A stretch of DNA of 64,000 nucleotides from Brevipalpus yothersi (taxonomy: Eukaryota > Arthropoda > Arachnida > Trombidiformes > Tenuipalpidae): assembly GCA_003956705.1 (NCBI GenBank), contig QZCP01000068.1, positions 215,052 to 279,051 of the forward strand. The letters run 5' to 3'. Position 1 is the stretch's first letter; every line of letters starts with the position of its first letter. This document shows positions 37,467 to 49,111 of the stretch, in pieces. Position numbers and translations under genes: made by a program. The notes below the pieces were generated by a model. It saw only the letters and a list, made by a program, of their open reading frames with translations, did not search any database and was not told the origin of the DNA.

Positions 37467-38819
37467 GATTGTAACCTCTGTAATTGGACCGATTAACACA
37501 ACAAAAATTTGAACACACTTCAATTCAACAGTGGAATGAATGAACAAATGAACAATATTGATTGTGCAATTGATTGACCAATAAGAAATGGGAAATAAAA
37601 TAACCGAAAGCCACAAGATTGATCAACAACACTTCAGGTCAAACTGACAATCACTTCGATCATCTCATGATATGATACAAAATTTCATCATGAAAATTCC
37701 AAACCAATTTAATAACAATAATATTTACATTCAGTGAAGAGAGATGACGTTACTCTCTGCTGGTTCAATTTTAGCGGCAATTCTGGTGAGCAACCAGAAT
37801 TTGGTTTCAATATTCTGGTGAACAGATTCTTTTCGGGAATTCAAAAATTTTTTCCAAAACCTTTTCAAAAAATCTTTCCTAAATCTTTATATACTTACAT
37901 TCATCATGAAAAGTAGATGGCTTAAAAAGTTCTTACAGGGGTAAATTATCCACCTAATTGTATTTCATGAATACATATTCTGATTATCACGATGAACCCT
38001 GAATTGTAGCTCGATTATTGCCTCTGATGAGATGATATTAGCTTTTCAAATAAATGAAAAAACCAGGCTGATGGCAGAATTTTTCATGAGTGATATTCAT
38101 GAAAATTGGTTCAAAAAAGTTTATTCAAATTTCGTTAGCTTTATCAATGATCAATCGTCGTGGACAGTTCGCTCAATTCACGAAGAAACGAAATCAATGT
38201 CTGGTGGAAGCGAGAGATCATCAAATCGATTCGAGAATTAAACGTTCAAGTTTGATGCTCAAATTCAGATTTTCCAGATCTTGCACGTGGGTGGTTACAA
38301 TTTGAATATTCGAGTGAATTTTTAAACAGAGGTGCATAAAAATTCGATGAATCATATACGGACCAAATGTATGATCAATAAATTGTAAAGGTAATGTATT
38401 CTTTGAGCTATGATTCATTGAAAATTTCCATTCAATTCTGAAAATCTTCCAATAAATTCCATGCCAACAAATCCGATGAATTTTTCACTTGAAGGACCAA
38501 AACACTAGAAAATATTAGTTGACACTATCTGTTGGCACTTAAATCAATGCCAAGCTGTTAGCATTGTGTTTTTCCCTGAGTTCGATCAGATCGATAGCGC
38601 ATCAACACTTAATGAATTCGAATTTTTGTTTGTAAGCTTATTCTCCAAGAAACTTCGATTCATTGTGACAATATTAACCCTTAACAAATTTAGTTCATCA
38701 GATTGTTGATTATCATCTACAAGGTTACCGAATTGGCCTTTCATACTTCAAGATGCTTGCCATTGATCATAAGAGAGCGAGAAGAGAGCAAAAAATTGTC
38801 ATTTTTATCTTCTCCTTCA

Positions 38820-38859
<40 letters not shown>

Positions 38860-39045
38860 ATTCAGTAAGCTCACTTTGCTCATCCGCTTTTGATTCAAGA
38901 AATTTTTCCCCATAAAAACATGATCAATACTTGACTAGATCTCATTTAGAGAGTAATCCGTACCACAACCATTTCATTAGAAAGTTATTAGAATTTTTTT
39001 CCATCATTTTCTTTCAATCAAACTAAATACACCCCCCCTATCAAG
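37467..39045. other. Intergenic; nothing recognised apart from an (AG)n run
   Basis: About 1.6 kb. Short open frames near 38030-38300 have no recognisable motif. A GA run lies at 38824-38856. Confidence 0.5.
38824..38856. repeat. (AG)n microsatellite, about 33 bp
   Basis: Pure AG run about 190 bp upstream of the His-rich secreted protein gene. Confidence 0.93.
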
Positions 39046-40209
39046 ATGAAGACAGTTTTCGTTTCGTTTGCAGTGTATTGCTTAGCTAGTGGATTAGTTC
39101 TGACAGGTAAGAACTTTCTATTTTACTCTGATTATTGTACAATTTTAACTTCATGACCATCCATGATCTTTTTCCTGGAGAGAGAAATATATCGTTTTAT
39201 AAATTCTTAACAGCACCAAGTCCGGATCACCATCATCACCACAAAGGCGATGGACACAACCACACTGCCGACACCCATGTACACACAGGACATCATCATG
39301 GCGATGGTCACTCACATGAACACCACACTCCTAGTGATGGACACACTCATGCTGCTGGAACTCATGTTCATTCGGATGAAACTCATAACAAGTGCCACTC
39401 TGCTATGACTTCGACTGTTGCCTGCAATAAAACGGAATTCTACTTCGATCAAGCATCCGATTCATGCAAACAGCAGCCAGCAAACCAGTGTGCACCAGCC
39501 GGTTGTCCAAATAAGTTCGACACTCTTGCAGCATGTACAACTCTCTGTAAGGAAAAGATTATGGATGCTCCAGCCGCATCAGGTAAGAATATAATTTAGT
39601 TCCAACTAATACTCTCTAGTGAGTGACTGATTAATGAATCTAGGTGCTCAGACATCTTACGTCTTACTTATGGGTGCAAAAATCGTGAAAGCATCTATCC
39701 CATAGAAACTCATAGGAACCCGTGAAAAAACTAGTCTGGTTAGGATAAAACGATAAGTGTGCCCTCAAATCAATCACCAAATGTCAAAAAAAAGCTGAAT
39801 AATCTTTACTTCACATTGAGTCTGAGTTTAAAGTGTTGATTGGGACATTTTTCCTACCAACACAATAGTAATCGATAATCATAGACATTAGATAGGAAAC
39901 GATCTTATCATATCTCTCACCCCCACAGGAAGTCTACCAGCTGCCATACCCAAAGCAACCCCCGCTGTAGCCCCTGCCGCAGCCCCTGCCGCAGCCGCCG
40001 TAGCTCCTATGGCAGTCGCCGCAAAAGAAGTCAAGCCTGCGGCATCCGCGCCCGTTCCAAAGGCTGCCCCAGCTCCAGCCCCAGCTCAAAAGGCTCCTGA
40101 TGCTACCACTGTCGCACCTGCCACTCCAAAAGCCACTACTGTCGCTGCAGCTACCCCAAAAGCCGCCCCTGCCACACCGGCTGCCACAACTCCAGCCAAA
40201 TCAAGCTGA
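39046..40209 (+). CDS. Secreted protein: His-rich region, Kunitz-like domain, Ala/Pro-rich tail
   Basis: Three exons: 39046-39106, 39214-39582, 39929-40209, with phase 1 introns; 236 aa. Exon 1 is a signal peptide (MKTVFVSFAVYCLASGLVLT). Exon 2 opens with about 55 residues in which nearly every second or third residue is His (SPDHHHHHKGDGHNH, HTGHHHGDGHSHEHH, with THVH repeated twice), a pattern able to bind Zn, Cu or Ni. It continues with a Cys-rich module (C-x9-C-x13-C-x7-C-x14-C-x3-C plus one extra Cys) containing FYFDQASDSC and FDTLAACTTLC, the Kunitz/BPTI layout in degenerate form. Exon 3 is almost entirely Ala/Pro/Thr/Lys repeat (AAPAAAAVAP, ATPKAA), a likely O-glycosylated stalk. No catalytic function is predicted; it may be an inhibitor-derived metal-binding secretory protein. 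An AATAAA lies at 40471-40476. Confidence 0.8.
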
Positions 40210-43200
40210 AGATAAATTTGCCCAATGCCAATCTTGCTGCATCAAGCTGTGATCCTCATCTTTGTGAAGATCTTATTCGATCAAATTAACTACAATTAGT
40301 TATTCTCTTGATCCCATCATATTTATCAGAATGATCATTCATGAAATATCTATACTCAATTTTGTCACTAACAACTTTGCTAGATTTTCCAGAAAAAAAT
40401 TCTTTAGATATTTGCCTCCCGATGATAAATGATTCAAAATATCGTACTGTACTCACTGATGCCTCAATAGAATAAAAGAAAATCTTGATTCAGGAAGTGA
40501 TTCCATATCCTATTTACTTCATTCATTGATCGAATGTTTGCTTAATAGTGATCATCTCTTCTCGACCACTCATTAATCGAATAGAAAACACTTGAACTTA
40601 GATATCTCAGATAGTAAGAAGGATTCATAGGTTAAGAGCTTACTCTTTGGCGTAGAATTGCTCAACTTCCGGAGTAAAAAGGAATAGAATCATTGAAAGA
40701 TCATGGATTGTTGTTCCATTGAAGATAAACTAGAAGTTGTCACGCTGAGGTAAGTTTTTTGAAAGATACCAAAAGTTGTAAGATCTACAAGAGGTTCTCA
40801 GGAAATCCCACCACTAGTGTTGATTATGAGTGCTCTATAATTTTCCTATGTTGAAATTTTAGAGATACCTTCTAGAGATGTTAATTTGATTTCATTGAAA
40901 AATACATTCAATTGTGTACCTTGTTAATTCTAAAGCTAATTGAAAATTCAGTTGTATGATGGATGACAATGAAAGAAGTCATATTCTGTTTAATTCTTTG
41001 AGAAAAGTTTTTCCGCTGAACGAGAGTTCAGATAGATTTAATTCTCACCTCTTTCATTCAAGAGCTGCATTTTACTTGTGACGAATTATTTCCATCACTC
41101 ATTCTCTTAATAAAGCTGATTACTGATGACAAACATAAGCTCTATTGATGAACAGAACCCAGGAATAAAGAAAACTTCGAAGAAAGAAATGTCAAAATTT
41201 TTCTTAAAGAAGCTCTGTTTTAAAGAATTCGCTGGAGGCACCAAAAATTTGAATTTTGGGGATTTGAGAAATCAGAAGACTGTGTTACAACATTTCTTAC
41301 GAACTCTCTAGAATAAATATTTAAAGAATATGCAGTTCTACTAGGTTCGAGAGAATGAGAGATGAGATGATAGAAACTTTTCGCTTTTCTGTAGTTAACA
41401 ATACCAAGACTCATGAACTAAAATTGTAGGCAAAAATTTTTTGTTGATAGCTGTATGATTTGCAGGTATTTTACTCTGAATTGAATTGTCTACAGAAAAG
41501 TTCTTGATTTATTGATTAGAAAGTAATTAATTACATCGAGAATTGGTTAAAATTTGACTAATATCCAAAATAAGGAGTAAAAAACTTCAGATCAAGTCAG
41601 TAAGATGACAAAGTCGAAATTTAAACTATTTTTGGATGAAAGAACGATCTTGTTTGGCTGCTAAAAAATCAGCCTTTGATTTGAAATTTGAGTCTTTAGA
41701 TCAATTTTTAAGACTCATTCTATAGATTGAGAGGTATTGTGGTTAGCATTTGGAGAAATGGATCACAAAATATATATAAGTAAGAAACTTTTAACTCTTT
41801 TAGACTCTTCTTGCATGGGGTTGAGCATTTTCAATCAATACTCGGAGTTCTTGAATATCTAAACTTCAGAACTTCGCTATTTTTCGGATTTGAAAGGGAA
41901 ATTGAAATCTATTGATGAAAATTGTTAAAAAATTTATTGAATCTCAGCTTCCGACCGGAAAACAATCCTTCTATAGTTCTAAATATGTATTTTTGATCAA
42001 ATTTTCTAACTCTTTTCTCGATACTCGATGTCGAGAGTCTAGTTTTTCAAATATTTCATGGAGCTAATTGTTTTTCTTCAGTCCCATTCATTCGAATGAG
42101 ATTGGATAAAAATCGGTGTTGCTTCTTAAGCTTTTACCTACTTTTCTTATTCTCTTTACATCTGGCAAATCTTCATCTTAGGATTCATACTATTTGCAAG
42201 CCGATTTTATCGCTAATTTATGCTAGTGGACTTGTACACCAGGAAGTGCCTAATAATGATCTGTGAATGGAAATAGCAAGAGTAAACAGTAGTACACCAT
42301 TATCTATTAGTACAGCGTACTTGAGAAATATTCCTTTTGCTTAGAAGAGGACAGAGGACTTGGGTAAATAGCCTATCTCATTAAGAAATCTGATTGTGAT
42401 CTAATTACTCTTGAGATAATTTCCATGGTAGGCATATCATAGGTTTAAAGAAATTATTTTGTATGCTATTGTTTCGTTTTGTGAGTGGCTTCAAATGTGA
42501 GTCGAAAGAATGTGTCGAATAGACCATAGTTATAACGGACAGTGACTCTTACAATATATCATGATGCACTCAAGATCTATTGAACCATTTCTTTTGAGAT
42601 CATGATGATTGAATGAGAGAGAAACGTTCTTAACGCATGAATTCCTGACTCTATTAAAGGGTGGTGGAAAACGTGAAAAAAATAGTGCAAAGAAATTTTA
42701 AATATTCAAAATGATTGTGATTTTCTCAAGTTCCTTAAATTTAGAGGCCAGCAGCCACACTCATACAGACAATGTATACTGGTAGGGCTTCAGCATTTTT
42801 ATTAATATTAATAAATCTCATTAAGTTACTAATATACCCTAAATGGTGGCCAGGAGCGAATGAGGGACACACTCTTCTAGGGCTTCATGATGCCCATAGG
42901 GTTCAAGTAAGCTCATCAGAATTTGACCGCGAATATCATCAAAGAGTTAGTACCGATAGAATTGAATCATTTCAACGAAAAATTTCTGATTAAATAAAGT
43001 AGAATAGTTCAGTGGTTCAAAAATTCGACGAACATACCTAATTGATGATGTCAAGTATTTTAAGCTTCTAGGAATGATCTAATTACCATATAAGCAGGCC
43101 TAAAAGAAGTAGGAACCAGTCAGCCAGCCGGTATTACAATTGTAGACCTCAAATTTGATGAGAATATGTGCTCTGACAACACAAAACAGAAATGAGTTCT

Positions 43201-43579
43201 TCCTCTTAACTGAATGGACGCAAAGATAACCAAAGATGTTAGAAGTGTATATGAGATGAGTTGATAAAATCTAATAAATTTTTGCTATCGAAAAAACCCA
43301 CTTTTCACGATTGTAAGGCATAAGTGTCTTGCCCCGTGTGTAGCTCGTGATTTGGATAACAAATGATATAATCACAATAATCAAAAAAACAGCACTGATG
43401 TTTATTCAGCCTGTTATTTTAAACATCTCAGTGTTAAAACACAATGCATAGATAACTTTCCTGACAAGAGCAGCTCAAAGTTCTTCCAATTTTTACTAAC
43501 ATTTTTACGATTGTGAGTATTTCCAATCATTGTCAAAGAATCTTAAGTGATTAAAATTAGGTCATTTCTAAATTTCGTG
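40210..43579. other. Intergenic, 3.4 kb; one orphan open frame at 42772-42993
   Basis: AT-rich and mostly without open frames. The only coding-like piece is a 73-codon + strand frame at 42772-42993 with a hydrophobic start (ASAFLLILINLIKLLIYPK) followed by charged residues. I do not recognise it; it could be a gene remnant, since coding-like composition seems to continue past its stop (about 43035-43080, DDVKYFKLLG). Confidence 0.45.
40471..40476 (+). promoter_or_regulatory. Candidate poly(A) signal AATAAA
   Basis: Lies 262 nt after the stop codon of the His-rich/Kunitz-like gene, a plausible 3' UTR length. Confidence 0.4.
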
Positions 43580-45070
43580 ATGTTCGGAGACCAAAGTGAA
43601 GTGTCCAAACTTTTGGTGTCTTTAACGATCAGTCTAATAGTTATTCACATATTCAAGCGTTTATGGGAGATATTTAGATTGCCTCCAGGACCTTATGGAC
43701 TACCATTTGTTGGATATCTACCATTTTTAAAAGAAAATCAAGCCCAACACTACATAGAATTGGGTGAAAAATATGGGTCACCATTTTCCATTCACCTGGG
43801 CAAATATGACTTCGTGATAATCAACGATTGGTATCATGCAAATGAAGCATTGGCCAAGGAAGAACTATTAGCTCGACCACCGGAAGGTTTTGCCGGTGGA
43901 TTGCTCAGAGGCAAAGGTATTGTTGACCTCAGTGGACAACCTTGGAGAGATCAAAGACGAACTGCTCTACATCTGTTGAGAGACATTGGCTTGGGTAAAA
44001 GTGTTATGGAAGATAAAATAATGGAAGAAATTGAAACTTTCACCAATGAATTGGACAAACATAAGGACAAACCGTTCAATATCGCTGAACTATTATCTGC
44101 CAGCACAAGTAACAATATCTGTGTTCTTACTTACGGTAAGAGGTTCGATTATAATGACAAAGAAAAAATTGAGCTTGACAATTATACTAAAGGAACATCG
44201 GCAAGTGTTGCTTTTACTGGTCTCGCCACTGCAATGCCTTTTATGATCAGAATTTTCAAGTTTTTTGGCAGTGAAAAGTATAAAATTTTTGTTGATTCGG
44301 CTATTAAATCGAAAAATTTTGATGAACGCCAAATCAAAAAGCATCAAGACAAAGATTATGAGCACATCTCAGACTATATTGACGGTTTTCTGGAAAAAAT
44401 GGAAGAACGAAAAGCAAAGGGACTTCCTGAGGACACATTTAATCTTCCGGTGCTAAGATCCAATATTGGTACACTATTTGCTGCTGGATCGACCACAGTT
44501 TTTTCCACCATGTCTTGGATGATTCTTCTCTTAGTGAAATATCCACACTATCAGACAAGGATGCGTGAAGAGATAGCTCAAGTGATTGGAACTCGATCAC
44601 CTTCCCATGAAGATCGTTTTTCAATGCCTTTCACATTGGCTTACATCTATGAAACTTTACGATATCGAACAAATGTTCCCCTCAATCTACCCCGTTTCAG
44701 TACCAAAGATGTTTACTTGGGTAAACATTTGATTCCAAAAGGAACAACAGTCATCATTAATTTTTACGCTATTGATCATGATCCATCTCTGTGGAAAGAG
44801 CCAGAAAAATTTGATCCAGAACGATTTCTTTCAGAAGATCAATCGAAAGTGGTGATTCCTCCATATCTAACTCCGTTCGGTGGTGGCAAACGGAAGTGTA
44901 TCGGTGAAAGTATGGCCCTTGTCGAGCTGTTCCAATACATCACGAGTCTTGTTCAGAAGTATATTTTGATTGCCCATGAAGGACCAGAAAAAGTATCTGA
45001 TGAACAGAAGAATGGTTTCGTATCATTTCCTGCACATATGCCTCAGATAGTGATTCGATCAGCCCATTGA
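43580..45070 (+). CDS. Cytochrome P450, intronless, probably CYP2 clan
   Basis: 496 aa from the first ATG of the frame (MFGDQSEV); the 11 codons before it contain no ATG. An N-terminal membrane anchor (LLVSLTISLIVIHIF) and Pro-rich hinge (LPPGPYGLP) place it on the ER surface. The C-helix motif WRDQRR, K-helix ETLR, PERF motif (FDPERFL) and heme loop FGGGKRKCIGE with ligand Cys440 are present. The I-helix reads AAGSTTVFS (residues 301-309), so the usual acidic residue of AGx(D/E)T is Thr305. P450s of this type oxidise hormones, fatty acids or xenobiotics with NADPH reductase. Absence of introns contrasts with most genes here and may reflect retroposition or intron loss. Family number not assigned. 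Confidence 0.95.
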   Translation: MFGDQSEVSKLLVSLTISLIVIHIFKRLWEIFRLPPGPYGLPFVGYLPFLKENQAQHYIELGEKYGSPFSIHLGKYDFVIINDWYHANEALAKEELLARPPEGFAGGLLRGKGIVDLSGQPWRDQRRTALHLLRDIGLGKSVMEDKIMEEIETFTNELDKHKDKPFNIAELLSASTSNNICVLTYGKRFDYNDKEKIELDNYTKGTSASVAFTGLATAMPFMIRIFKFFGSEKYKIFVDSAIKSKNFDERQIKKHQDKDYEHISDYIDGFLEKMEERKAKGLPEDTFNLPVLRSNIGTLFAAGSTTVFSTMSWMILLLVKYPHYQTRMREEIAQVIGTRSPSHEDRFSMPFTLAYIYETLRYRTNVPLNLPRFSTKDVYLGKHLIPKGTTVIINFYAIDHDPSLWKEPEKFDPERFLSEDQSKVVIPPYLTPFGGGKRKCIGESMALVELFQYITSLVQKYILIAHEGPEKVSDEQKNGFVSFPAHMPQIVIRSAH

Positions 45071-46018
45071 AGAGTTCAGAACGGTTAATTGACTCTTCTG
45101 ATTCACCACTTGATATATGATGTGATTTGTGAACAAAAGTAAATGTGAAACTTTGCTTTTTGTTAATGACTCTTACCCACACTCTCGTTGCTATCTATGA
45201 TGAATGTGATTAAATACGACTGTAGATAAACTTATTGATGTCGCTACAGTATTCAGTAATGACACATTCAACGGTCGAGTAGAATTTTCCACAATTTGAT
45301 ACAGTTTTTAGGCCATAGATATAAATTTTTGGGATAACGATTGATATTGGGGAATTCTCATGGAGACGCTAGCTGAATCGAAATGAAAATTTTTAATTCA
45401 AATTTCCAGTTTTGTAAACAATTCAGTCTCATAAAAACTGGCAGGAATTTATGACTGCTTAGAGAAGAACATAGAAAAAGGAATGAATACCAAATTTTTT
45501 TCAATCCTTCAGAAGATTACCACAGTTACCTACCAGAGTAGGGTAATTGGAAGTATCGAAAGGAGTTTCACTGATCTCAGTAGGAATATTTTAGTATCTA
45601 TGTTCAAAAATTCGCTCATGACTTCATATGATTATCTATGATTTTGAAATCAATTGCTCAATTGATCGAAAAAATTGCGTAATAAGGATCCGTTCTATGT
45701 ATTGAATTATACACATTGTACTACAATGATAAATACTTACTGGTTAAAGATAATTTCCATCAATTTTTCACGTTCTTCTTCTTCGAACATACCAGGAACT
45801 ATCACGCTGTGATCACAAGTTACTCTGTGATTGGAAAACAATTCATTTAGAAGTTTCAAGTTTATCGAATCTACCAGAATACATCGATCTCCGTGTAAAC
45901 GAACGTGAGCGAAGTTATCGGAAAAAAATCTCTTTTATAAAACACTGAACAGATTTCTACCCACCTTAATTCGTTCATCTGTCTGTTCAAGTGAAAACTT
46001 TTCAACTAAGCCTTTACA
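45071..46018. other. Intergenic, nothing recognised
   Basis: About 950 bp of AT-rich sequence containing the P450 3' UTR and the promoter of the small secreted protein gene. Confidence 0.5.
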
Positions 46019-46501
46019 ATGATTGTCTCAGTAATTTTTCTTTCAACTCTCACTGCTGGTGAGTGTAATTATTGCTCTTCTCAATCACAATTGCCAAATT
46101 TGCTAAATTTTTTTCTGTCCAATGTTCTTTTAGTAAATCTGGTGACCAGTATGAGTATTGAAAAGATTGTTGAGGAACGTGACTATTGGCTCAAGAGATT
46201 CTCATCCGAAGTTGAAGCAATCCCAAACATTTTGGAGAAGTTCGATGAATTCTCACGAATGGCACCGGAAATACGCCAGCAGCTTCTCAAAATAGACTTG
46301 AAATCTTATACTTCCGAAACTCAACGTACCACTGTGGATAATGTCAATTTGTTGGCTGATCGTTTGAAAACAATTCGACATTATTATACCGATCTCCAGC
46401 GAAAAGTTCCAACTTTGATTGCCCAACTTAAAGTTTTTAACGTAACATCACCTGACGCAGAAAAAAAGCTCCAAAAGATCGTAGATGAGAGGTATGGCTG
46501 A
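46019..46501 (+). CDS. Small secreted helical protein, 135 aa, function unknown
   Basis: Exons 46019-46058 and 46134-46501, joined at phase 1. I infer the 75-bp intron from GTGAGT at its start, TTTTAG at its end, and the signal peptide it restores (MIVSVIFLSTLTAVNLVTS). The intron is a multiple of three without a stop, so an unspliced frame of 160 aa is also open. The mature protein (about 115 aa) is charged, without cysteine, and has heptad-like spacing (IVEERDYWLKRFSSEVEAI; LLADRLKTIRHYYTDLQRKV), suggesting a helical bundle. Size, signal peptide and helicity are like mite group 5/21 allergens, but I see no diagnostic motif and do not claim homology. An AATAAA at 46613-46618 is a suitable poly(A) signal. 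Confidence 0.75.
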   Translation: MIVSVIFLSTLTAGECNYCSSQSQLPNLLNFFLSNVLLVNLVTSMSIEKIVEERDYWLKRFSSEVEAIPNILEKFDEFSRMAPEIRQQLLKIDLKSYTSETQRTTVDNVNLLADRLKTIRHYYTDLQRKVPTLIAQLKVFNVTSPDAEKKLQKIVDERYG

Positions 46502-47404
46502 TATTTTAGACCCTAGGGAAATGCTCTGATGATCTATGATTTTGGGAGACACAATATTTTGCCAAATTTGTTCTTATCAATCTTAATTTGTTGATTTGTT
46601 GATTGTTCATCAAATAAAATGTCATTACAAATGTAAATGTAAATTGTAAATTCAGAGTGCTCTCCACTACCTTTTTTTACCATGCTCCAAACCAAAAGAG
46701 GACAGTTTCAAGTTCAATTAGTTCACTTATTGATTTTTGGGAATAGTATGATTATTTTCACCAGTGATGTGTTGTGGGAGGTATAAAAATCTGGTTGCTT
46801 GTAAGTTTTCAATCATTGCGAGAGAGATTTTTGTACAAAGATGGATGAAGGTTGAGCAAAGAGTGTATCATTGATGAGAAACTATCTTGAAGATCTTGAA
46901 AATTGAGGATAAGAAGCTCACTATCTGGTTGAAGAATAAATTGATTGAACTTCGAGGTGCATTGTCAATGATTACATAACTTCCTATCAGTTGAAAATTC
47001 TGATGAACAAGCCTTTGATAGAAAACAGGTTGAATTGAATTGAATCCAATTGAATGGTAGACTTGGTTACATTAAAGAGCTCACAGCTTGCATACTCATC
47101 TGCTGCAGTCTATTTTGGTGACTTCAACAAAAGTACAATATACCGATAATTTGTCTGATTATTTAGTTCAATGTTTTACTGAGGACTTCCAACCTGAAAA
47201 TCGATTGCATATCACAAACGAAAGTCATTCCTCTGATCTACAAACCATAAGTAACATTAAGATGAGAAAGTTCTCTCTCTGGATTAGATGCATGATTAGA
47301 AATTCTAGAAATAACTACACTTTATTCATAATTCGTAGTTCAAAGGATATAATGACTTATGATAATTATTATTCAGTTCACAAATTTCCATCTAATCTTC
47401 TCGA
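46502..47404. other. Convergent intergenic region; nothing recognised
   Basis: Holds the 3' UTR of the helical protein gene and the 3' flank of lipase A. A 106-codon + frame at 47088-47408 runs into lipase A from the opposite strand and lacks motifs. Confidence 0.5.
46613..46618 (+). promoter_or_regulatory. Candidate poly(A) signal AATAAA
   Basis: Lies 112 nt after the stop of the small secreted helical protein gene. Confidence 0.5.
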
Positions 47405-49111
47405 TTAGTCAGCATATTTTTTCAGATAATTGAGAAGTTTCGGGAAAACCAATCGTCCTGAACTACTGCCAAGTTGGAAATCCATATGACTGTACAGAGG
47501 ATCAGGAATTTTCTCATCACCCAACAGTTTAACTATAAAAAGAAAACACAGTTAACAAATATTTTGAAATTATTTTTCAGAGCTAGAAATAAAGATTCTA
47601 TTCATACCTCTAAGTGAATTTCTGATAAACTGGACACCTTCCGGAGTAGCCAAGGCATCGTTTTGAGCCCACCAAAGGACAATATGAGAATTGTTTATTC
47701 TATTTAGAGGATATAGAGGTGGTGTTGAGGCACCATACTCCTCTTGATTTCGATATGTATTCCAATCATACTTGGAAAAACGTCGAAATTTTATATTCTG
47801 ACCGAGATGCAGAATATCTCTCTTGGAGGTGCCCGCTGGTTGATGAGTAAAATATACTGGTAATCTAGTTGCATTCACATGAACTGTTAACCTTTGACCC
47901 ATAACTGCAAAGCCTAAATTGGTACATATGGTCAGCAAAGATCGTCGACACATTAACTTTAAAGCTGAATTTAACAATGGACTGAAACCCATAAATTCAC
48001 CAGGAAGCAAATCAAACAACTTATCGAATTCAGGTATTCTTGCTATTATTCTCAGAGGTGCTTTAGGTCTTATCACCCGAGTAACTGGTGCTAGAGCGAT
48101 GAAAGGTTTGATTTTAGATGATTCCTCTGGATGTAATGACAAGTGACCAAACATAATCATAGCCCCTTGTGAGTGTCCAACATATGCAAGAGAATCTAGT
48201 CAAAAATGATCGATAATCAATAAGATAAGAACATCGATTGAGAATGAAATTGAGATTGAGACTATTTTTGTCTTAATTTTTGAGAATATAAGGCTCATAC
48301 CTCGTTTGGTTGCATTCAATACATAGTCTATCACAGCAGGTATATCATATTCAATCATTTCATCATACGAAAAGTCCCAAAATTTGTGATCTGTTTGAGA
48401 AAAAAAGCTTTGTAAGTGGATCAGAAGAAAACCAGCGAACATGCAAATTAGAAGAATTTTTAAAATTTTCTCCAAAATATGAATTCAAGTTACATGAAGA
48501 CAGATGTATAGAGTCGGACAGAAAACTCGCCTGATGTATTCAAACTTTTGTGTCCTCTTGAATATCTATTACCACGAGAATTCGTTAGCCAAACATCGTA
48601 GCCATAAGCTGCTAAGACAAAACCTAAGTTGTTGTTAGGCATCATTTTACCAGTGAATTCATCTCTGACTAATCCCCCTCCTGGCGATGCAATTAGCCAA
48701 TCATCACTGGAACAGAGCAAACCATGCTGCAGGACTACTGGCTTTTTCGAGGTCTATTTCAATGAAAAAAATAGAGCAATTGAGTTTATGTGTGGTCCTT
48801 GATTGCTTAAAATTCATGGAAAGGTGAGTAAAGTATCAACTATACTTGAATGGTATCCTGCAAGTCATATAGATTTACCTATGCACCTTTGTGGAAGACC
48901 ATTGACTTTGATATTCTTCATCAGATTTATTGACAATTCGAAACAATGTTAGAATGTATGAGTCTTTGGTTTCCACATGGTGGATTTGTGGAAAATAGCC
49001 ACGAGATTCGATCAACTCAGAACTTCCTCGATCTTCATCAGGATCGATCAGATAGGCAGAAATGGATTGCGAAACACTCAAAAGCAAGATAAGCAACAAA
49101 ATCATTACCAT
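47405..49111 (-). CDS. Acid lipase (lysosomal acid/gastric lipase family), array copy A
   Basis: Exons 48887-49111, 48531-48753, 48301-48390, 47608-48195, 47405-47532; 417 aa. Phases 0-1-1-1 match the three neighbouring copies. A signal peptide (MVMILLLILLLSVSQSISA) leads into the mature start DPDEDRGSSELIESRGY. Family landmarks: VVLQHGLL (oxyanion region), YDVWLTNSRGN, FWDFSYDEMIEYD, the nucleophile elbow GHSQG (Ser188), acid residue QNDALATPE (Asp359) and YSHMDF (His391). The triad appears intact. The enzyme should hydrolyse acylglycerols or sterol esters in lysosome or gut lumen. Exon 2 ends at a GC donor (TCAG/GCGAGT) where the other three copies have GT. Exon 1 uses AAG/GTGCAT, chosen because it keeps the frame and the position shared with copy D. 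Confidence 0.88.

Noticed and set aside
43547..43579. Eleven extra codons before the P450 start
   Set aside because: The frame begins with GTG, not ATG; the first ATG at 43580 precedes a normal P450 membrane anchor.
46019..46501. Identification as a group 5/21 mite allergen
   Set aside because: Only size, signal peptide and helical character agree. I see no specific conserved motif, so homology is not claimed.
47088..47408. 106-codon + frame next to lipase A
   Set aside because: Ends inside the antisense last exon of lipase A, has no signal peptide or motif, and does not resemble any neighbour.
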